Positions 16,578 to 25,575 of a stretch of DNA of 64,000 bases are shown one piece after another. A program made the translations under genes and the position numbers. How positions within the stretch are numbered: position 1 is the stretch's first letter; each line of letters starts with the position of its first letter. Source of the stretch: Tellurirhabdus bombi (GTDB lineage: Bacteria > Bacteroidota > Bacteroidia > Cytophagales > Spirosomataceae); assembly GCF_021484805.1 (NCBI RefSeq), contig NZ_CP090557.1, positions 4,104,001 to 4,168,000 of the forward strand. Direction: 5' to 3'. The notes under the pieces were generated by a model that did not search any database, was not told the origin of the DNA, and saw nothing but the letters and a program-made list of their open reading frames with translations.

Positions 16578-17507
16578 ATGTCCGGAAATACCCTAAACCG
16601 CCGTCAAACTCTTTCTGCTCTCGGTCTGGTCGCTGGCAGTTCCCTGCTTCCCCAGACCACTCCCCCAAAAGCGAAAAATGATTTCACCTTGTGCCTCAAT
16701 CTGAGCACCATACGCGGCCAGCAGCTTGGTTTCGCTAAAGAGTTGGAAGTTGCGTCTAAAGCCGGATTTCGCTCGGTTGAAATTTGGGTGGATAGCTTGC
16801 AGAAATACCTGACGGGTGGTGGTACCGTGGCTACAGCCCGCAAATTACTTGCTGATCTGGGATTGCAGGTTGAAAATGCGATTGGCTTTGCACAATGGAT
16901 TGTTGATGATGAAGCGACCCGCACTAAAGGCCTTGACCAGCTCAAACGGGAAATGGAATTATTGGCGCAGATCGGTTGCCGCCGCATTGCCGCTCCGCCG
17001 ATGGGTGCCACTCAAGGCGCTGCGCTAGACCTGCAAAAGGCCGCCGAACGATACCGGACTATTCTGGAAATGAGTGATCAGACGGGCGTTATACCCCACC
17101 TGGAAATGTGGGGTTTTTCGAAAAACCTGAGTCGGGTTGGCGAGGTTCTTTACGTAGCTACGGAAAGCCACCATCCATCTGCACGGCTTCTGCTGGATGT
17201 TTACCACCTGCACAAAGGTGGGTCGCCGCCAGAAAGTTTGAAGTTTGTGGGAAAACCGGGAATTGAAATTTTTCACCTCAACGACTACCCCGCAACGCCG
17301 GCGCGCGAAGCCATTACCGATGCCGACCGCGTTTATCCGGGCGATGGCATCGCTCCGATTCGCAACATGCTGAAAATGCTGAAAAACCCCGAACAAACGA
17401 TTATCCTGTCTCTGGAGCTTTTCAACAAAACCTATTTTGCGCAGGACCCGCTGCTTGTGGCAAAAACGGGTCTTGAACGAATGAAAGCAGTAGCTACTGG
17501 CGTTTAA
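16578..17507 (+). CDS. exported sugar phosphate isomerase/epimerase-like TIM-barrel protein
   Basis: TIM-barrel protein of the xylose isomerase-like AP endonuclease superfamily, 309 residues. NRRQTLSALGLVAGSSLLP at residues 7-25 is a twin-arginine-like signal, so it probably works outside the cytoplasm. The barrel has SVEIWVDSL near residue 60, HLEMWGF near 175, LLLDVYHLHKGG near 203 and IFHLNDYPA near 230, which hold the metal-binding Glu, Asp and His. Such Tat-exported forms are common in Bacteroidota sugar-degradation loci; the reaction here is unknown. Its stop lies 3 bases from the stop of the convergent helicase gene, so there is no room for a separate terminator. Confidence 0.88.
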   Translation: MSGNTLNRRQTLSALGLVAGSSLLPQTTPPKAKNDFTLCLNLSTIRGQQLGFAKELEVASKAGFRSVEIWVDSLQKYLTGGGTVATARKLLADLGLQVENAIGFAQWIVDDEATRTKGLDQLKREMELLAQIGCRRIAAPPMGATQGAALDLQKAAERYRTILEMSDQTGVIPHLEMWGFSKNLSRVGEVLYVATESHHPSARLLLDVYHLHKGGSPPESLKFVGKPGIEIFHLNDYPATPAREAITDADRVYPGDGIAPIRNMLKMLKNPEQTIILSLELFNKTYFAQDPLLVAKTGLERMKAVATGV

Positions 17508-17510
17508 GCC

Positions 17511-18779
17511 TTACTCTTGCGGCTGTTTCGACGGTGCCGAATTGGTGGATGACCCTTTGGGTTTCCGTCCTTTCGAGCGCCGTTTTTTGTCGGAATTATT
17601 TTTCCGGCCTACGCTGCGTTTTGCCGCTCCAGGATTAAACGTTGGGGTTGCTCCTAATTCTTCGGGTACAATTCCGCGCGGCACTGGTTCACCCAGCAGG
17701 CGTTCGATGGCTCCAAACTTCCGTTGTTCGGTTTCCCCCACAAACGTATAGGCAATTCCATCCGTTTCGGCGCGGGCGGTGCGGCCAACGCGGTGTACGT
17801 AATCCTCCCCATCATGGGGTACGTCGTAATTAATTACCAGACTGATGTTGTCGATATCAATGCCGCGAGCCAGAATATCGGTAGCAACCAGAATACTCAA
17901 CTGGCGGCTCCGAAAACGTGACAAAACCTGCTCACGGTCATTCTGCTCCAGATCTGAGTGAATTTCTTCGGCCGAAAATTTAGCGCGTTTAAGCTCCCGT
18001 GCCAGTTGCTTTACATTTTCCTTTCGCGAACAGAAAATCAGCACCGACGGGAAATTATGCATTTTCAAAAGGTGCTGCACAAGGGCTATTTTCTGCGTTT
18101 GATAAACAACAAAGACCTGTTGTACAATCCGGGCGGGTGGCTTGGAAATCGAGATAAAAATCTCGTCTGGCTCGTACAGAATTTTCTTGGCCAGCTCCCT
18201 AATTTTCGGAGGCATGGTAGCTGATAAGAGCAGATTTTGCCGTTGTTTGGGCAAAAACGAGATGATCTTCATGATGTCTTCATGAAAACCCATATCCAGC
18301 ATGCGGTCGGCTTCGTCGAGTACCAGATATTTCAGGTGTTTGATCTTGGCATACCCCATGTTGAGGTGGCTGATCATGCGGCCCGGTGTACAGATCACAA
18401 TATCCGCCCCGTGCGACAAAGCCTGCCGTTCATTGGCGTACGTATTTCCGTCCCCGCCCCCATACACCGCAATGGAACTTACGGACGTAAAATAGGAAAA
18501 CCCTTCCAGGTTCTGAGAAATCTGAATCGCGAGTTCGCGGGTTGGAACAATTACCAGCGCCTTGACGTGGTCGCTGGGTTCTTCCGTCAGAATGCGTTGA
18601 AGGATGGGAAGCAAATAAGACGCCGTTTTGCCCGTTCCGGTTTGCGCCGAAACAATCAAATCCTTGCCGTTTATGATACGTGGTATTACCTGTTCCTGAA
18701 CTGGTGTGGCCGTTTCGTAATTTATGGCTTCGATGCCTTCCAGCAACTGGTCGCTGAAGCCAAATTCTGTGAATTTCAA
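17511..18779 (-). CDS. DEAD-box ATP-dependent RNA helicase (RhlE-like)
   Basis: RNA helicase of 422 residues. All core motifs are visible: Q-motif region TPVQEQVIP, motif I AQTGTGKT near residue 45, Ia PTRELA, Ib TPGR, II DEAD near 157, III SAT, IV-V region with ATDILARGIDID and VI HRVGRTAR near 330. The C-terminus is a basic tail (RSVGRKNNSDKKRRSKGRK) that binds RNA. It acts in ribosome assembly or RNA decay in other bacteria. The reading frame begins with TTG at 18779; no ATG is present upstream in frame, and the TTG gives the normal family N-terminus (KFTEFGFSD). Confidence 0.93.
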   Translation of the reverse strand: MKFTEFGFSDQLLEGIEAINYETATPVQEQVIPRIINGKDLIVSAQTGTGKTASYLLPILQRILTEEPSDHVKALVIVPTRELAIQISQNLEGFSYFTSVSSIAVYGGGDGNTYANERQALSHGADIVICTPGRMISHLNMGYAKIKHLKYLVLDEADRMLDMGFHEDIMKIISFLPKQRQNLLLSATMPPKIRELAKKILYEPDEIFISISKPPARIVQQVFVVYQTQKIALVQHLLKMHNFPSVLIFCSRKENVKQLARELKRAKFSAEEIHSDLEQNDREQVLSRFRSRQLSILVATDILARGIDIDNISLVINYDVPHDGEDYVHRVGRTARAETDGIAYTFVGETEQRKFGAIERLLGEPVPRGIVPEELGATPTFNPGAAKRSVGRKNNSDKKRRSKGRKPKGSSTNSAPSKQPQE

Positions 18780-18965
18780 AATGAATAAATGAAAGTTAGC
18801 GGTTTTTTAGTGAATGTAACTACTTCATTTATAATACCCAAATTTCAGACATTCCGTTCCTTTTAATTCTACTTCCTAACAAATTCAAACTCATCGTCAA
18901 CATTGCAGTTATAATGATACATCTGCTCAAATGACAGTTGTTTGCTAACACCATCATCCTTGGGA

Positions 18966-19781
18966 ATGAGCTCTTCCAAAACGAGTCCTGGCGATACTGC
19001 TCCTGAAAAACCGGTTGTATCTCGCCGGTTAGATAAAATATTTCTTGATTTATACAATGTTGCGGCTTTTATCGGCCAGTTTTTCAGGGAAGTATTTATG
19101 CCTCCTTATGAAGGGCGGGAGATTCTCCGACAATGTTATGAGGTAGGATATAAATCACTACCACTTATTTCGTTAACGGGTTTTATCACTGGAATTGTCT
19201 TCACGAATCAGTCGCGTCCTTCATTGGCTGAATTTGGCGCTACCTCCTGGCTTCCTTCCCTGATTTCGATTGCGATTGTCCGGGCGTTGGCCCCGCTGGT
19301 CACGGCCCTGATTGCTTCGGGAAAAGTTGGTTCCAACATCGGGGCTGAATTAGGTTCCATGAAAGTAACCGAACAGATTGACGCGATGGAAGTGTCGGGC
19401 ACGAATCCTTACAAGTTCTTGGTTGTGAGCCGCATTCTGGCAACGACCTTTATGATTCCGACCCTAACGCTCTATACCATTTTTCTGGCACTGATGGGTG
19501 CCTACATCAACGTTAATTTAAATGAACAGACCAGCTTCGCTACGTATGTAGAAGAGGTTTTTAATGCCATTTCCTACCTGGATGTTTTTGCTTCGATCAT
19601 AAAGTCCTTTGTGTTTGGCTTTACGATTGGTGTCGTCGGTTGTTATAAAGGGTATAATTCCTCAAAAGGAACGGAAGGCGTGGGAAAAGCAGCCAATGCA
19701 TCCGTTGTGACTTCCATGTTTCTGATTTTCATTGAAGAGTTACTCTCCCTACAGATTGTATCCGCCCTACGTGCCACTTAA
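18966..19781 (+). CDS. MlaE-family ABC transporter permease
   Basis: Inner-membrane permease of the MCE/Mla phospholipid transport system, 271 residues from the ATG at 18966. Residues about 55-260 have five to six hydrophobic segments and the MlaE signature SGKVGSNIGAELGSMKVTEQ with EQIDAMEVSG near residue 140. It forms the channel of a complex with the ATPase and MCE genes that follow, and moves lipids between membranes. The frame is open to a TTG at 18942, but the ATG is more likely. The next gene starts 4 bases behind the stop, so the genes are cotranscribed. Confidence 0.92.
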   Translation: MSSSKTSPGDTAPEKPVVSRRLDKIFLDLYNVAAFIGQFFREVFMPPYEGREILRQCYEVGYKSLPLISLTGFITGIVFTNQSRPSLAEFGATSWLPSLISIAIVRALAPLVTALIASGKVGSNIGAELGSMKVTEQIDAMEVSGTNPYKFLVVSRILATTFMIPTLTLYTIFLALMGAYINVNLNEQTSFATYVEEVFNAISYLDVFASIIKSFVFGFTIGVVGCYKGYNSSKGTEGVGKAANASVVTSMFLIFIEELLSLQIVSALRAT

Positions 19782-19785
19782 AAAC

Positions 19786-20565
19786 ATGGAAAACAAGAAA
19801 GCTACTCCGATTAATAAAGATGTTGAAGTTATTGCCATTCGGGACCTGAAAAAATCGTTTGGGGATCTGCATGTATTGATGGGCGTTGACTTAACGGTTC
19901 ACCAGGGCGAAAACGTCGTAGTTCTGGGTCGTTCAGGAACGGGAAAATCAGTATTGATCAAGATTATTGCGGGCTTGCTAAAACCCGACGCCGGTACAGT
20001 TAACGTTCTGGGCAAACAAGTTGATAAACTTTCGGGTAAAGAGCTGGACGCGCTACGCCTGAAAATTGGTTTTTCGTTCCAGAACAGCGCCTTATACGAC
20101 AGTATGACTATCCGGGAAAACCTGGAATTCCCGCTGGTCCGAAATGTCCGCAACCTAAGCCGCAGCGATATTGACCAGGCCGTAGAAGAAGCCCTGGAAG
20201 ACGTTGGTCTGTCCCAGACGATCAATCAAATGCCTTCTGAATTATCGGGTGGCCAGCGCAAACGCATTGGCATCGCCCGGACGCTGATTCTGAAACCTGA
20301 TATTATGCTCTACGATGAGCCAACAGCAGGACTTGACCCCATTACATCCATCGAAATTAATAACCTGATCAACGAGGTTCAGGAAAAACACCATGCGTCG
20401 TCGATTGTAATCACGCATGACCTAACGTGCGCGAAATCCGTCGGTGACCGCGTAGCCATGTTGCTGGACGGGAAATTCCAGCGACAGGGAACGTTTGAAG
20501 ATGTGTTTACCGAAGCGGAAGATGAGCGGGTTAAAGCTTTTTATGATTACAACTTTATGAACTAA
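19786..20565 (+). CDS. MlaF-family ABC transporter ATP-binding protein
   Basis: Cytoplasmic ATPase of the MCE lipid transporter, 259 residues. Walker A is GRSGTGKSVLI near residue 48, the signature is LSGGQRKRIGIARTL near 150, Walker B is PDIMLYDEPTAGLDP near 170, and the H-loop is VITHD near 205. The frame continues upstream to 19732 inside the permease gene, but the ATG at 19786 gives the usual start. It is the middle gene of the three-gene unit. The MCE protein gene follows after 78 bases. Confidence 0.93.
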   Translation: MENKKATPINKDVEVIAIRDLKKSFGDLHVLMGVDLTVHQGENVVVLGRSGTGKSVLIKIIAGLLKPDAGTVNVLGKQVDKLSGKELDALRLKIGFSFQNSALYDSMTIRENLEFPLVRNVRNLSRSDIDQAVEEALEDVGLSQTINQMPSELSGGQRKRIGIARTLILKPDIMLYDEPTAGLDPITSIEINNLINEVQEKHHASSIVITHDLTCAKSVGDRVAMLLDGKFQRQGTFEDVFTEAEDERVKAFYDYNFMN

Positions 20566-20643
20566 GCAGGTGCGGGTTTCTGGCGAAATTCAATCAATGC
20601 GAACCAGAGCCACAGCAACGCGAACCTAAAAACTAAAACGAAA

Positions 20644-21666
20644 ATGAGTGGAGAAAATAACAAACGTTCCGTCATCGTCGGAATATTCGTCTTACTTGGT
20701 ATCGTGATTTTCGTCACAGGTATCCTGGTTTTGGGAGGACAGCAAAAGCGCTTCACAAGCACCATTCGGATTGATGCTGTATTTAATGACGTTGGTGGCC
20801 TCAAGGTTGGTAATAACGTCTGGTTTTCAGGGGTTAAAATTGGAACCGTCAAAAAAATGAGCTTTGTCGGAAACTCCCAGGTTGATGTGCAAATGAGCAT
20901 TGAAACCAAAGCTCAGCATTATATCCGAAAAAACTCACTGGCTACGATCAGCTCGGAAGGCTTGATTGGTAATAAAATCGTGGTCATTTTTGGAGGCACT
21001 ACTTCCGTTGAACAGGTTGAAGAAGGCGACCGCCTTGCATCACGCCCCGCCCTGAGCTCCGATGAAATGCTGGAAACCTTACAGGAAAATAACCAGAATT
21101 TGCTTCGGGTTACGAAGGATTTCAAGGAACTGATCGGTAAAATCAAACAGGGAAAAGGAACGGTTGGGGCCGTTCTGACTGATTCACTACTGGCCGACAA
21201 TTTTCGCTCGACCGTCAGTAATCTAAAGCTTGCTTCCCAAAATACGGCCCAGGTTTCCAGCTCGCTTTCCAACTACGCCAAAAAACTAAATAACAAAGGG
21301 GCCCTGGCCAACGACCTTGTTACCGATACTGCCGTATTCTACCGGTTACGCTCCTCGGCTGCTCAGTTTGAAAAAGCTTCGATGGCTGCTACCGCTACGG
21401 CCAATAACCTCGAGCAAGCCAGTACGAAACTTACGTCTAACAACAACACACTGGGAACGCTACTGAACGACGAAGAAGCGGCCAAAAACCTCAAAGGTAC
21501 ACTGCGAAACCTTAACAGTGGTAGTGTAAAACTGGATGAAAATCTGGAAGCCTTAAAGCATAATTTCTTGTTCCGGGGCTATTTCCGGAAACGCGCCAAA
21601 GAAGAGGCAAAACGCAAAGAAGAGACGCAAGCAGCTAAACCGGATTCCTTACAAGACAAACAATAA
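20644..21666 (+). CDS. MlaD-family MCE-domain lipid-binding protein
   Basis: Membrane-anchored MCE protein of 340 residues. One transmembrane helix lies at residues about 10-32. The MCE domain (about 38-115) shows FNDVGGLKVGNNVWFSGVKI, the conserved family signature. The rest is a long helical region, partly coiled coil, ending in a charged Lys/Glu-rich tail. It forms the periplasmic lipid-binding ring of the complex with the two upstream genes. Bacteroidota often have only these three genes, without MlaB or MlaC, as here. Confidence 0.92.
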   Translation: MSGENNKRSVIVGIFVLLGIVIFVTGILVLGGQQKRFTSTIRIDAVFNDVGGLKVGNNVWFSGVKIGTVKKMSFVGNSQVDVQMSIETKAQHYIRKNSLATISSEGLIGNKIVVIFGGTTSVEQVEEGDRLASRPALSSDEMLETLQENNQNLLRVTKDFKELIGKIKQGKGTVGAVLTDSLLADNFRSTVSNLKLASQNTAQVSSSLSNYAKKLNNKGALANDLVTDTAVFYRLRSSAAQFEKASMAATATANNLEQASTKLTSNNNTLGTLLNDEEAAKNLKGTLRNLNSGSVKLDENLEALKHNFLFRGYFRKRAKEEAKRKEETQAAKPDSLQDKQ

Positions 21667-21744
21667 AGCCTTTTCGCCCAGATGGGCAACCTTCAAATCG
21701 TTGTACCGTTTGAAGGGGAAAGTTGCTAAGACGCTAGTGAGTGC

Positions 21745-21787
21745 GGCCAGGATTGAGCGTAATGATGCTCGGTTCTGGCCTTTTCTT
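21745..21787 (+). terminator. probable terminator of the MCE operon
   Basis: GGCCAGGATTGAGC (21745-21758) pairs with GCTCGGTTCTGGCC (21767-21780), with G-U pairs at three positions, followed by TTTTCTTT. Confidence 0.55.
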
Positions 21788-22018
21788 TGTGTGCCAGCCG
21801 ACACCGATTCTGCTCGGCTTCAAACTCCTTTTCTTGGAGCCAAATGCGCTTCTTGTTCGGTTTTCAGTTCGCTTACGGGTCAAGTTGCTGGGCGTAAGTT
21901 GTGTATCAATGTCCAGTATACTTAATGCGTGAATGCGTAGTTGATAATCCCTAAAAACAACGGGCAAAAAAGCCCCTCTGGGCCATTAGACAAGAAAGCG
22001 GGCCGTTCCCTCATATTG

Positions 22019-22046
22019 TGGTTTTGTCTGAAAACAGACAAAACCA
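22019..22046. repeat. perfect 12-base hairpin before the pseudo-receiver gene
   Basis: TGGTTTTGTCTG (22019-22030) and CAGACAAAACCA (22035-22046) pair perfectly around an AAAA loop, 45 bases before the start at 22092. No T-run follows, so it is more likely a leader structure or binding site than a terminator. Confidence 0.6.
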
Positions 22047-22091
22047 TGGCCAGTTTATGGGATATATGTAGTTACCCTTTGATCTTCCTCT

Positions 22092-22439
22092 ATGAAAAAC
22101 ATTCTTGTTCTCTCTGAACGTAAGGAGAAGCTAGTTCCCGAGATTAGCCAGAACCTTCAGCTTATTTACCCAAATACGCAAATAACCGTGCGGCGCCTCA
22201 AACAGAGTCTACTCACGGAATTATTAGCTCTCCCGACTGAGTTGTTACCGCGCATGATTTTGGTAGAAGCCTGTGCCGAGAGCCTGGATTTATTACGCGA
22301 ATTAAAAGCTCATCCATATCTGTACCGGATTCCAGTGTTGATGTTACAAGCAAAAGCAACGCAACGGCGGGCGCAACTGGATCAGGAAATTCAACCAGAA
22401 GTGGTGACCAAATATACGCTGGGTCATACGCTTAACTAG
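22092..22439 (+). CDS. orphan receiver-like protein lacking the acidic pocket
   Basis: Small 115-residue protein that looks like a degenerate CheY-type receiver. NILVLSERKEK fills the place of strand 1 and its acidic pair, MILVEACAESLDLLRELKAHP the place of strand 3 and the phosphorylated Asp, and IPVLMLQAK the place of strand 4. The usual DD pair after strand 1 and the acceptor Asp are not present, so phosphorylation is unlikely. No output domain or kinase gene is adjacent. It may bind a partner independently of phosphorylation. The assignment is by fold pattern only. Confidence 0.6.
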   Translation: MKNILVLSERKEKLVPEISQNLQLIYPNTQITVRRLKQSLLTELLALPTELLPRMILVEACAESLDLLRELKAHPYLYRIPVLMLQAKATQRRAQLDQEIQPEVVTKYTLGHTLN

Positions 22440-22640
22440 TTGAAATGCCCTCAACACGGCAAAAGAACGGTCTGGCTTCGGGCCCTTATAACTCGCTGGT
22501 AATAAGTTTTCTGTTTCCAATCGCAGAAAATGGCTAACCAATTGACCGTTCACGAAAATGTCGGTTTTTTTCAATGACCGGCGAAGGTCATGGCTAGTTT
22601 TGGGGTTAAATTCAACCCAAAATGCCCCTAACAACAGCTA

Positions 22641-23495
22641 ATGAATCCGTCGTCTCTTCTCATAAACTACCAGGAATTGACTCCTTCGGTAGCGCTAAAA
22701 CCTTTTGTTGACTGTTATTGGCTTCAGTCCTTTCGGGGAAATAGCCAGGATGAATCGCCCGTGCAGTGTTGTCTGCCCTACGGAATGCTAGAAATCATTA
22801 TTCATCTGGATGATAACCGGTGCCACGTAATTAATAATGGGAACTGGCAGCAGCTTCCCCACGCTTTTCTGGTTGGTATCTGTCGGAATATTTATCAGTG
22901 GAAATCAGTTGGCACTTCAAGACTGTTCGGCATTCGACTCAAACCCGAAGGCCTTCTTCAATTGTTCAAAAGCCCCGCCGCTCCGCTTTTTGGCGATTTC
23001 ACCGATCTGGACATTTTCTTAGGTAAGAAAATTATTCGTTTAATAGATCAACTCCAGGGTATTCCTGATACACCTACCGTTGTCCAGATTGCCGAACGTT
23101 TTCTCCACGCTCAGTTACAAAATGTACCTTCGGAGCGGAGTTACTTATACGATGCGACCAAGCTTATTCGGCACTCTCAGGGCAGGCTTTCCATTGAGGA
23201 CCTGAGTGAGCATTTGTCCATCAGCGAACGCCAGCTACAGCGAAGTTTTAAAGCTAATTTTGGTCCCTCACCCAAAACGTATCTCCGGATCATCCGCTTC
23301 CGAAGTGCCTACGAATACATTAGCCAGACCAAGACGGTACCGCACTGGGCGGATGTCAGTTATCGATTTGGCTACGCGGACCAGGCTCATTTCATCCGGG
23401 ATTTTAAGGAATTTACGGGCAATGTGCCCCGTGTGCAGTGGATGAACCAGGAGCAGTATTTCCAGATGCCACACCGCCCTGCAAGACTTTCGTAA
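22641..23495 (+). CDS. AraC-family transcriptional regulator (DUF6597-type N-domain)
   Basis: Transcription factor of 284 residues. The N-terminal part (residues about 10-160) has LKPFVDCYWLQSF and LPYGMLEIIIHL, typical of the DUF6597 sensor domain found in Bacteroidota AraC regulators. The C-terminal AraC domain (about 170-275) has two helix-turn-helix units: IEDLSEHLSISERQLQRSF and WADVSYRFGYADQAHFIRDF, ending in FTGNVPRVQW. Ligand and targets are unknown. The gene ends at a strong terminator shared with the convergent ScyD-like gene. Confidence 0.92.
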   Translation: MNPSSLLINYQELTPSVALKPFVDCYWLQSFRGNSQDESPVQCCLPYGMLEIIIHLDDNRCHVINNGNWQQLPHAFLVGICRNIYQWKSVGTSRLFGIRLKPEGLLQLFKSPAAPLFGDFTDLDIFLGKKIIRLIDQLQGIPDTPTVVQIAERFLHAQLQNVPSERSYLYDATKLIRHSQGRLSIEDLSEHLSISERQLQRSFKANFGPSPKTYLRIIRFRSAYEYISQTKTVPHWADVSYRFGYADQAHFIRDFKEFTGNVPRVQWMNQEQYFQMPHRPARLS

Positions 23496-23509
23496 TTGTA
23501 TAGAACTTT

Positions 23510-23567
23510 AGTTTCTTACCCACAAAGCCCCGCCAAGTTATTGACGGGGCTTTGTGGGTAAGAAACT
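23510..23567. terminator. two-way terminator between AraC and ScyD-like genes
   Basis: A perfect 23-base stem (23510-23532 with 23545-23567) encloses a 12-base loop. It lies between convergent stops at 23495 and 23577. Confidence 0.85.
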
Positions 23568-23576
23568 TAGAGTCAC

Positions 23577-24584
23577 TTAGTAAGTTACTTTCTTGATTTT
23601 CCCGTCGCCCATACTAACCACAAAGTAGGTTTTTTTAGCAGTTTGTTCAATCGCCGTAGGCATGTTCAAATCGGTTAGCAATGGCGTGTTTTGTCCACCT
23701 GCTGACCGAACAACACGGCCCGTGTTTGGAGTAAACCCTTGGCCAAAGTCAGCCAATTCAAGAACAAGCGGATTTTTATCAGACCCAAGAATAATGTCAA
23801 CCAGACTCGTAAATCCTTCTTTGTACAGAGAGACCTTTCCGGCCATATCCACCTGATAAATGCGCGCTTTACCAGCCGGGAAAGGAAAACCTAGCAGGGT
23901 TGTTACCAGAAATTTTTGGCCATCAAACACAATTCCGGTTGGTACGGCTTCGATGGTTGGTGGCCCAACCGGCGTAGGATTCTGAATGCCCGGAATGGTG
24001 GCAAATACGCTAACGTTGCCCGACGGCGTTATTTTAAGGATGGCGTTGGCAGCGGCATCTGCTACGTAGCTATTTCCGTCGGTTCCAAAGGTAAGGTTAT
24101 ACGGATTCGAATCGTTGGTATCTTCCGTAAAGGGGTACTTGAGCACATAAGCGCCAATATCAATACTTTCCAGTTGTGCTGCATTCAACGGCTGATCTCC
24201 GGGCTTAAATGAAGCAATATTAACCTTAAACAGCTTTCTATCAACGCGATGCAAAATATACAGAAAGCCATCTTTGTACGCTAAATGATTTAACCCCGAA
24301 GGCCCCTCTGCCGGATCAATGATCGCATTAAATCCAGTGATTGCCGTATGTCGTTGCCCGTCGGGTGTTATCAGCGAAACCCGGCCACCTACCTGCGGAT
24401 CGCCAATTTCTGTAACCCATGCCTGCCCTTTGTTATCAAAGGTAATTCCAAGCGGAGAACGCAGTCCAGACGCAAAATCAGTCACTTGCAATTGCCCCGG
24501 AGCGGGAACTTCCCGGTGGTCATCGCAACTAGAAATTACAAAAAGCATCCCTAAGGAAAGAATGCCAATCAATAAAGTACGCAT
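23577..24584 (-). CDS. ScyD/ScyE-like beta-propeller lipoprotein
   Basis: Secreted lipoprotein of 335 residues. Residues 1-19 form a signal ending at the cysteine of FVISSC. The rest shows NHL/SMP-30-like propeller blades: SPLGITFDNKGQAWVTEIG, GLNHLAYKDGFLYILHRV, NPYNLTFGTDGNSYVADAA and later VPTGIVFDGQKFLV. This matches the ScyD/ScyE family, named from cyanobacterial scytonemin clusters but widespread with unknown role. The frame is open to 24629; the ATG at 24584 places the signal peptide at the N-terminus. It converges with the AraC gene. Confidence 0.85.
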   Translation of the reverse strand: MRTLLIGILSLGMLFVISSCDDHREVPAPGQLQVTDFASGLRSPLGITFDNKGQAWVTEIGDPQVGGRVSLITPDGQRHTAITGFNAIIDPAEGPSGLNHLAYKDGFLYILHRVDRKLFKVNIASFKPGDQPLNAAQLESIDIGAYVLKYPFTEDTNDSNPYNLTFGTDGNSYVADAAANAILKITPSGNVSVFATIPGIQNPTPVGPPTIEAVPTGIVFDGQKFLVTTLLGFPFPAGKARIYQVDMAGKVSLYKEGFTSLVDIILGSDKNPLVLELADFGQGFTPNTGRVVRSAGGQNTPLLTDLNMPTAIEQTAKKTYFVVSMGDGKIKKVTY

Positions 24585-24894
24585 TTGATTGAAAATGGTG
24601 AGATTAAACAAAATTATAACCGAGGGCAAAAGTATAATTGGGCGTTCGGTCCGTATTGAATAAAAGCGACATAGCTAGATTTATCCCTATCGTGTGCCCG
24701 TGAAATCGCTATCAAATCGCTGAAGGAACCGATGTTGGTTATCGAATGTATACTACTAAGATACCGGTACTTACTTTCTGGTTATCGCGCCCTTCGCCTC
24801 ATTCGATTCATTAGAGATCAGTAGCCATAGACTACTTTAGCATACTTAATCGCTGTAAATCCCCTATTTTTGGCGCAGAGGAAAGTCGTTCGTT
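24585..24894. other. 310 bp divergent promoter region
   Basis: Between the ScyD-like lipoprotein and the response regulator. On the minus strand TAATTTTG (24616-24609) and TACTTTTG (24634-24627) match the -7 box and could drive the lipoprotein gene. On the plus strand TATTTTTG (24865-24872) lies 22 bases before the response-regulator start. Nothing else was recognised. Confidence 0.5.
24865..24872 (+). promoter_or_regulatory. -7 promoter box (TAttTTTG) of the two-component operon
   Basis: Exact match to TAnnTTTG, 22 bases before the ATG at 24895. No good -33 box at 19-23 bases, as expected for an activated promoter. Confidence 0.5.
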
Positions 24895-25575
24895 ATGAAA
24901 ATATTAGTTATTGAAGATGAAGTAAAAACTGTCCAACTTATTCGACAGGGATTAGAAGAACATCAATGGGAGGTAGATATAGCCTATGATGGGCAAATGG
25001 GCTTTCAGCTCGCCAACCGATACTCTTATTCACTAATCATTTCAGATATAATTTTACCAGGAATTAATGGGCTTGAACTTTGCCAGAAGTTGCGTGCTGC
25101 CCATATTTCTTCTCCTATTTTGTTGTTAACGGCTCTTGGAACGCTTGACGATAAAATTGCGGGTCTTGATTCAGGTGCAGATGATTATCTAGTAAAACCT
25201 TTTGAATTTAGAGAATTGATGGCCCGTGTGCGCGCGTTAACGCGCCGTAATACAGGTTTGATTCAAACTGAAAATGTTTTAAAAATTGCGGACCTTGAAT
25301 TAAATCCAGATACAAAAACAGTGATTCGCGGGGGTAAAGAAATTACATTAACGGCGAAAGAATTTGGCTTACTTGAATACTTTTTGCGCAACCAAGGCCG
25401 TGTAATCTCCAAAGCTGAATTAGCTGAAAAAATATGGGATGTTACTTTTGATACAGGCACCAATGTGATTGAGGTTTACGTTAACTTTTTACGAAAAAAA
25501 ATAGACAAAGATTTTAACCCTAAATTGCTTCATACTCAAATTGGTATGGGGTACGTTATGAAAATAATCTCGTGA
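24895..25575 (+). CDS. OmpR-family response regulator
   Basis: DNA-binding response regulator of 226 residues. Receiver: IEDEVKT (acidic pair), LIISDIILPGINGLEL with acceptor Asp near residue 51, LLTALG (Thr switch) and YLVKPFEF (Lys). Winged-helix output: about residues 125-224, with LTAKEFGLLEYFLRNQGRVI and NVIEVYVNFLRKKID. It resembles the CusR/QseB group. Its stop overlaps the start of the sensor kinase gene, so the two form a pair. The gene is rich in A and T compared with its surroundings. Direct repeats behind the kinase gene may be its binding site. Confidence 0.95.
   Translation: MKILVIEDEVKTVQLIRQGLEEHQWEVDIAYDGQMGFQLANRYSYSLIISDIILPGINGLELCQKLRAAHISSPILLLTALGTLDDKIAGLDSGADDYLVKPFEFRELMARVRALTRRNTGLIQTENVLKIADLELNPDTKTVIRGGKEITLTAKEFGLLEYFLRNQGRVISKAELAEKIWDVTFDTGTNVIEVYVNFLRKKIDKDFNPKLLHTQIGMGYVMKIIS

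Larger units (their letters stand above)
21667..22091. other. 425 bp gap rich in possible stem-loops
   Basis: No credible gene. Several dyads are seen: CCTTCAAA/TTTGAAGG (21690-21716), a 14-base stem 21745-21780 followed by T-rich sequence, CTTACG/CGTAAG (near 21872-21898), and a perfect 12-base stem at 22019-22046. The first two may end the MCE operon. The rest could be a structured leader or RNA for the gene at 22092. Confidence 0.5.

Noticed and set aside
18869..19057. Minus-strand frame of 62 codons at the start of the MlaE gene
   Set aside because: It overlaps the clear permease gene in antisense and resembles no known protein.
20562..20909. Minus-strand frame of 115 codons over the MCE gene start
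   Set aside because: Antisense shadow of the well-supported MlaD gene.
21734..21967. Frames of 63-77 codons in the gap after the MCE operon
   Set aside because: They overlap each other and the stem-loops, have no recognisable motif, and are short enough for chance.
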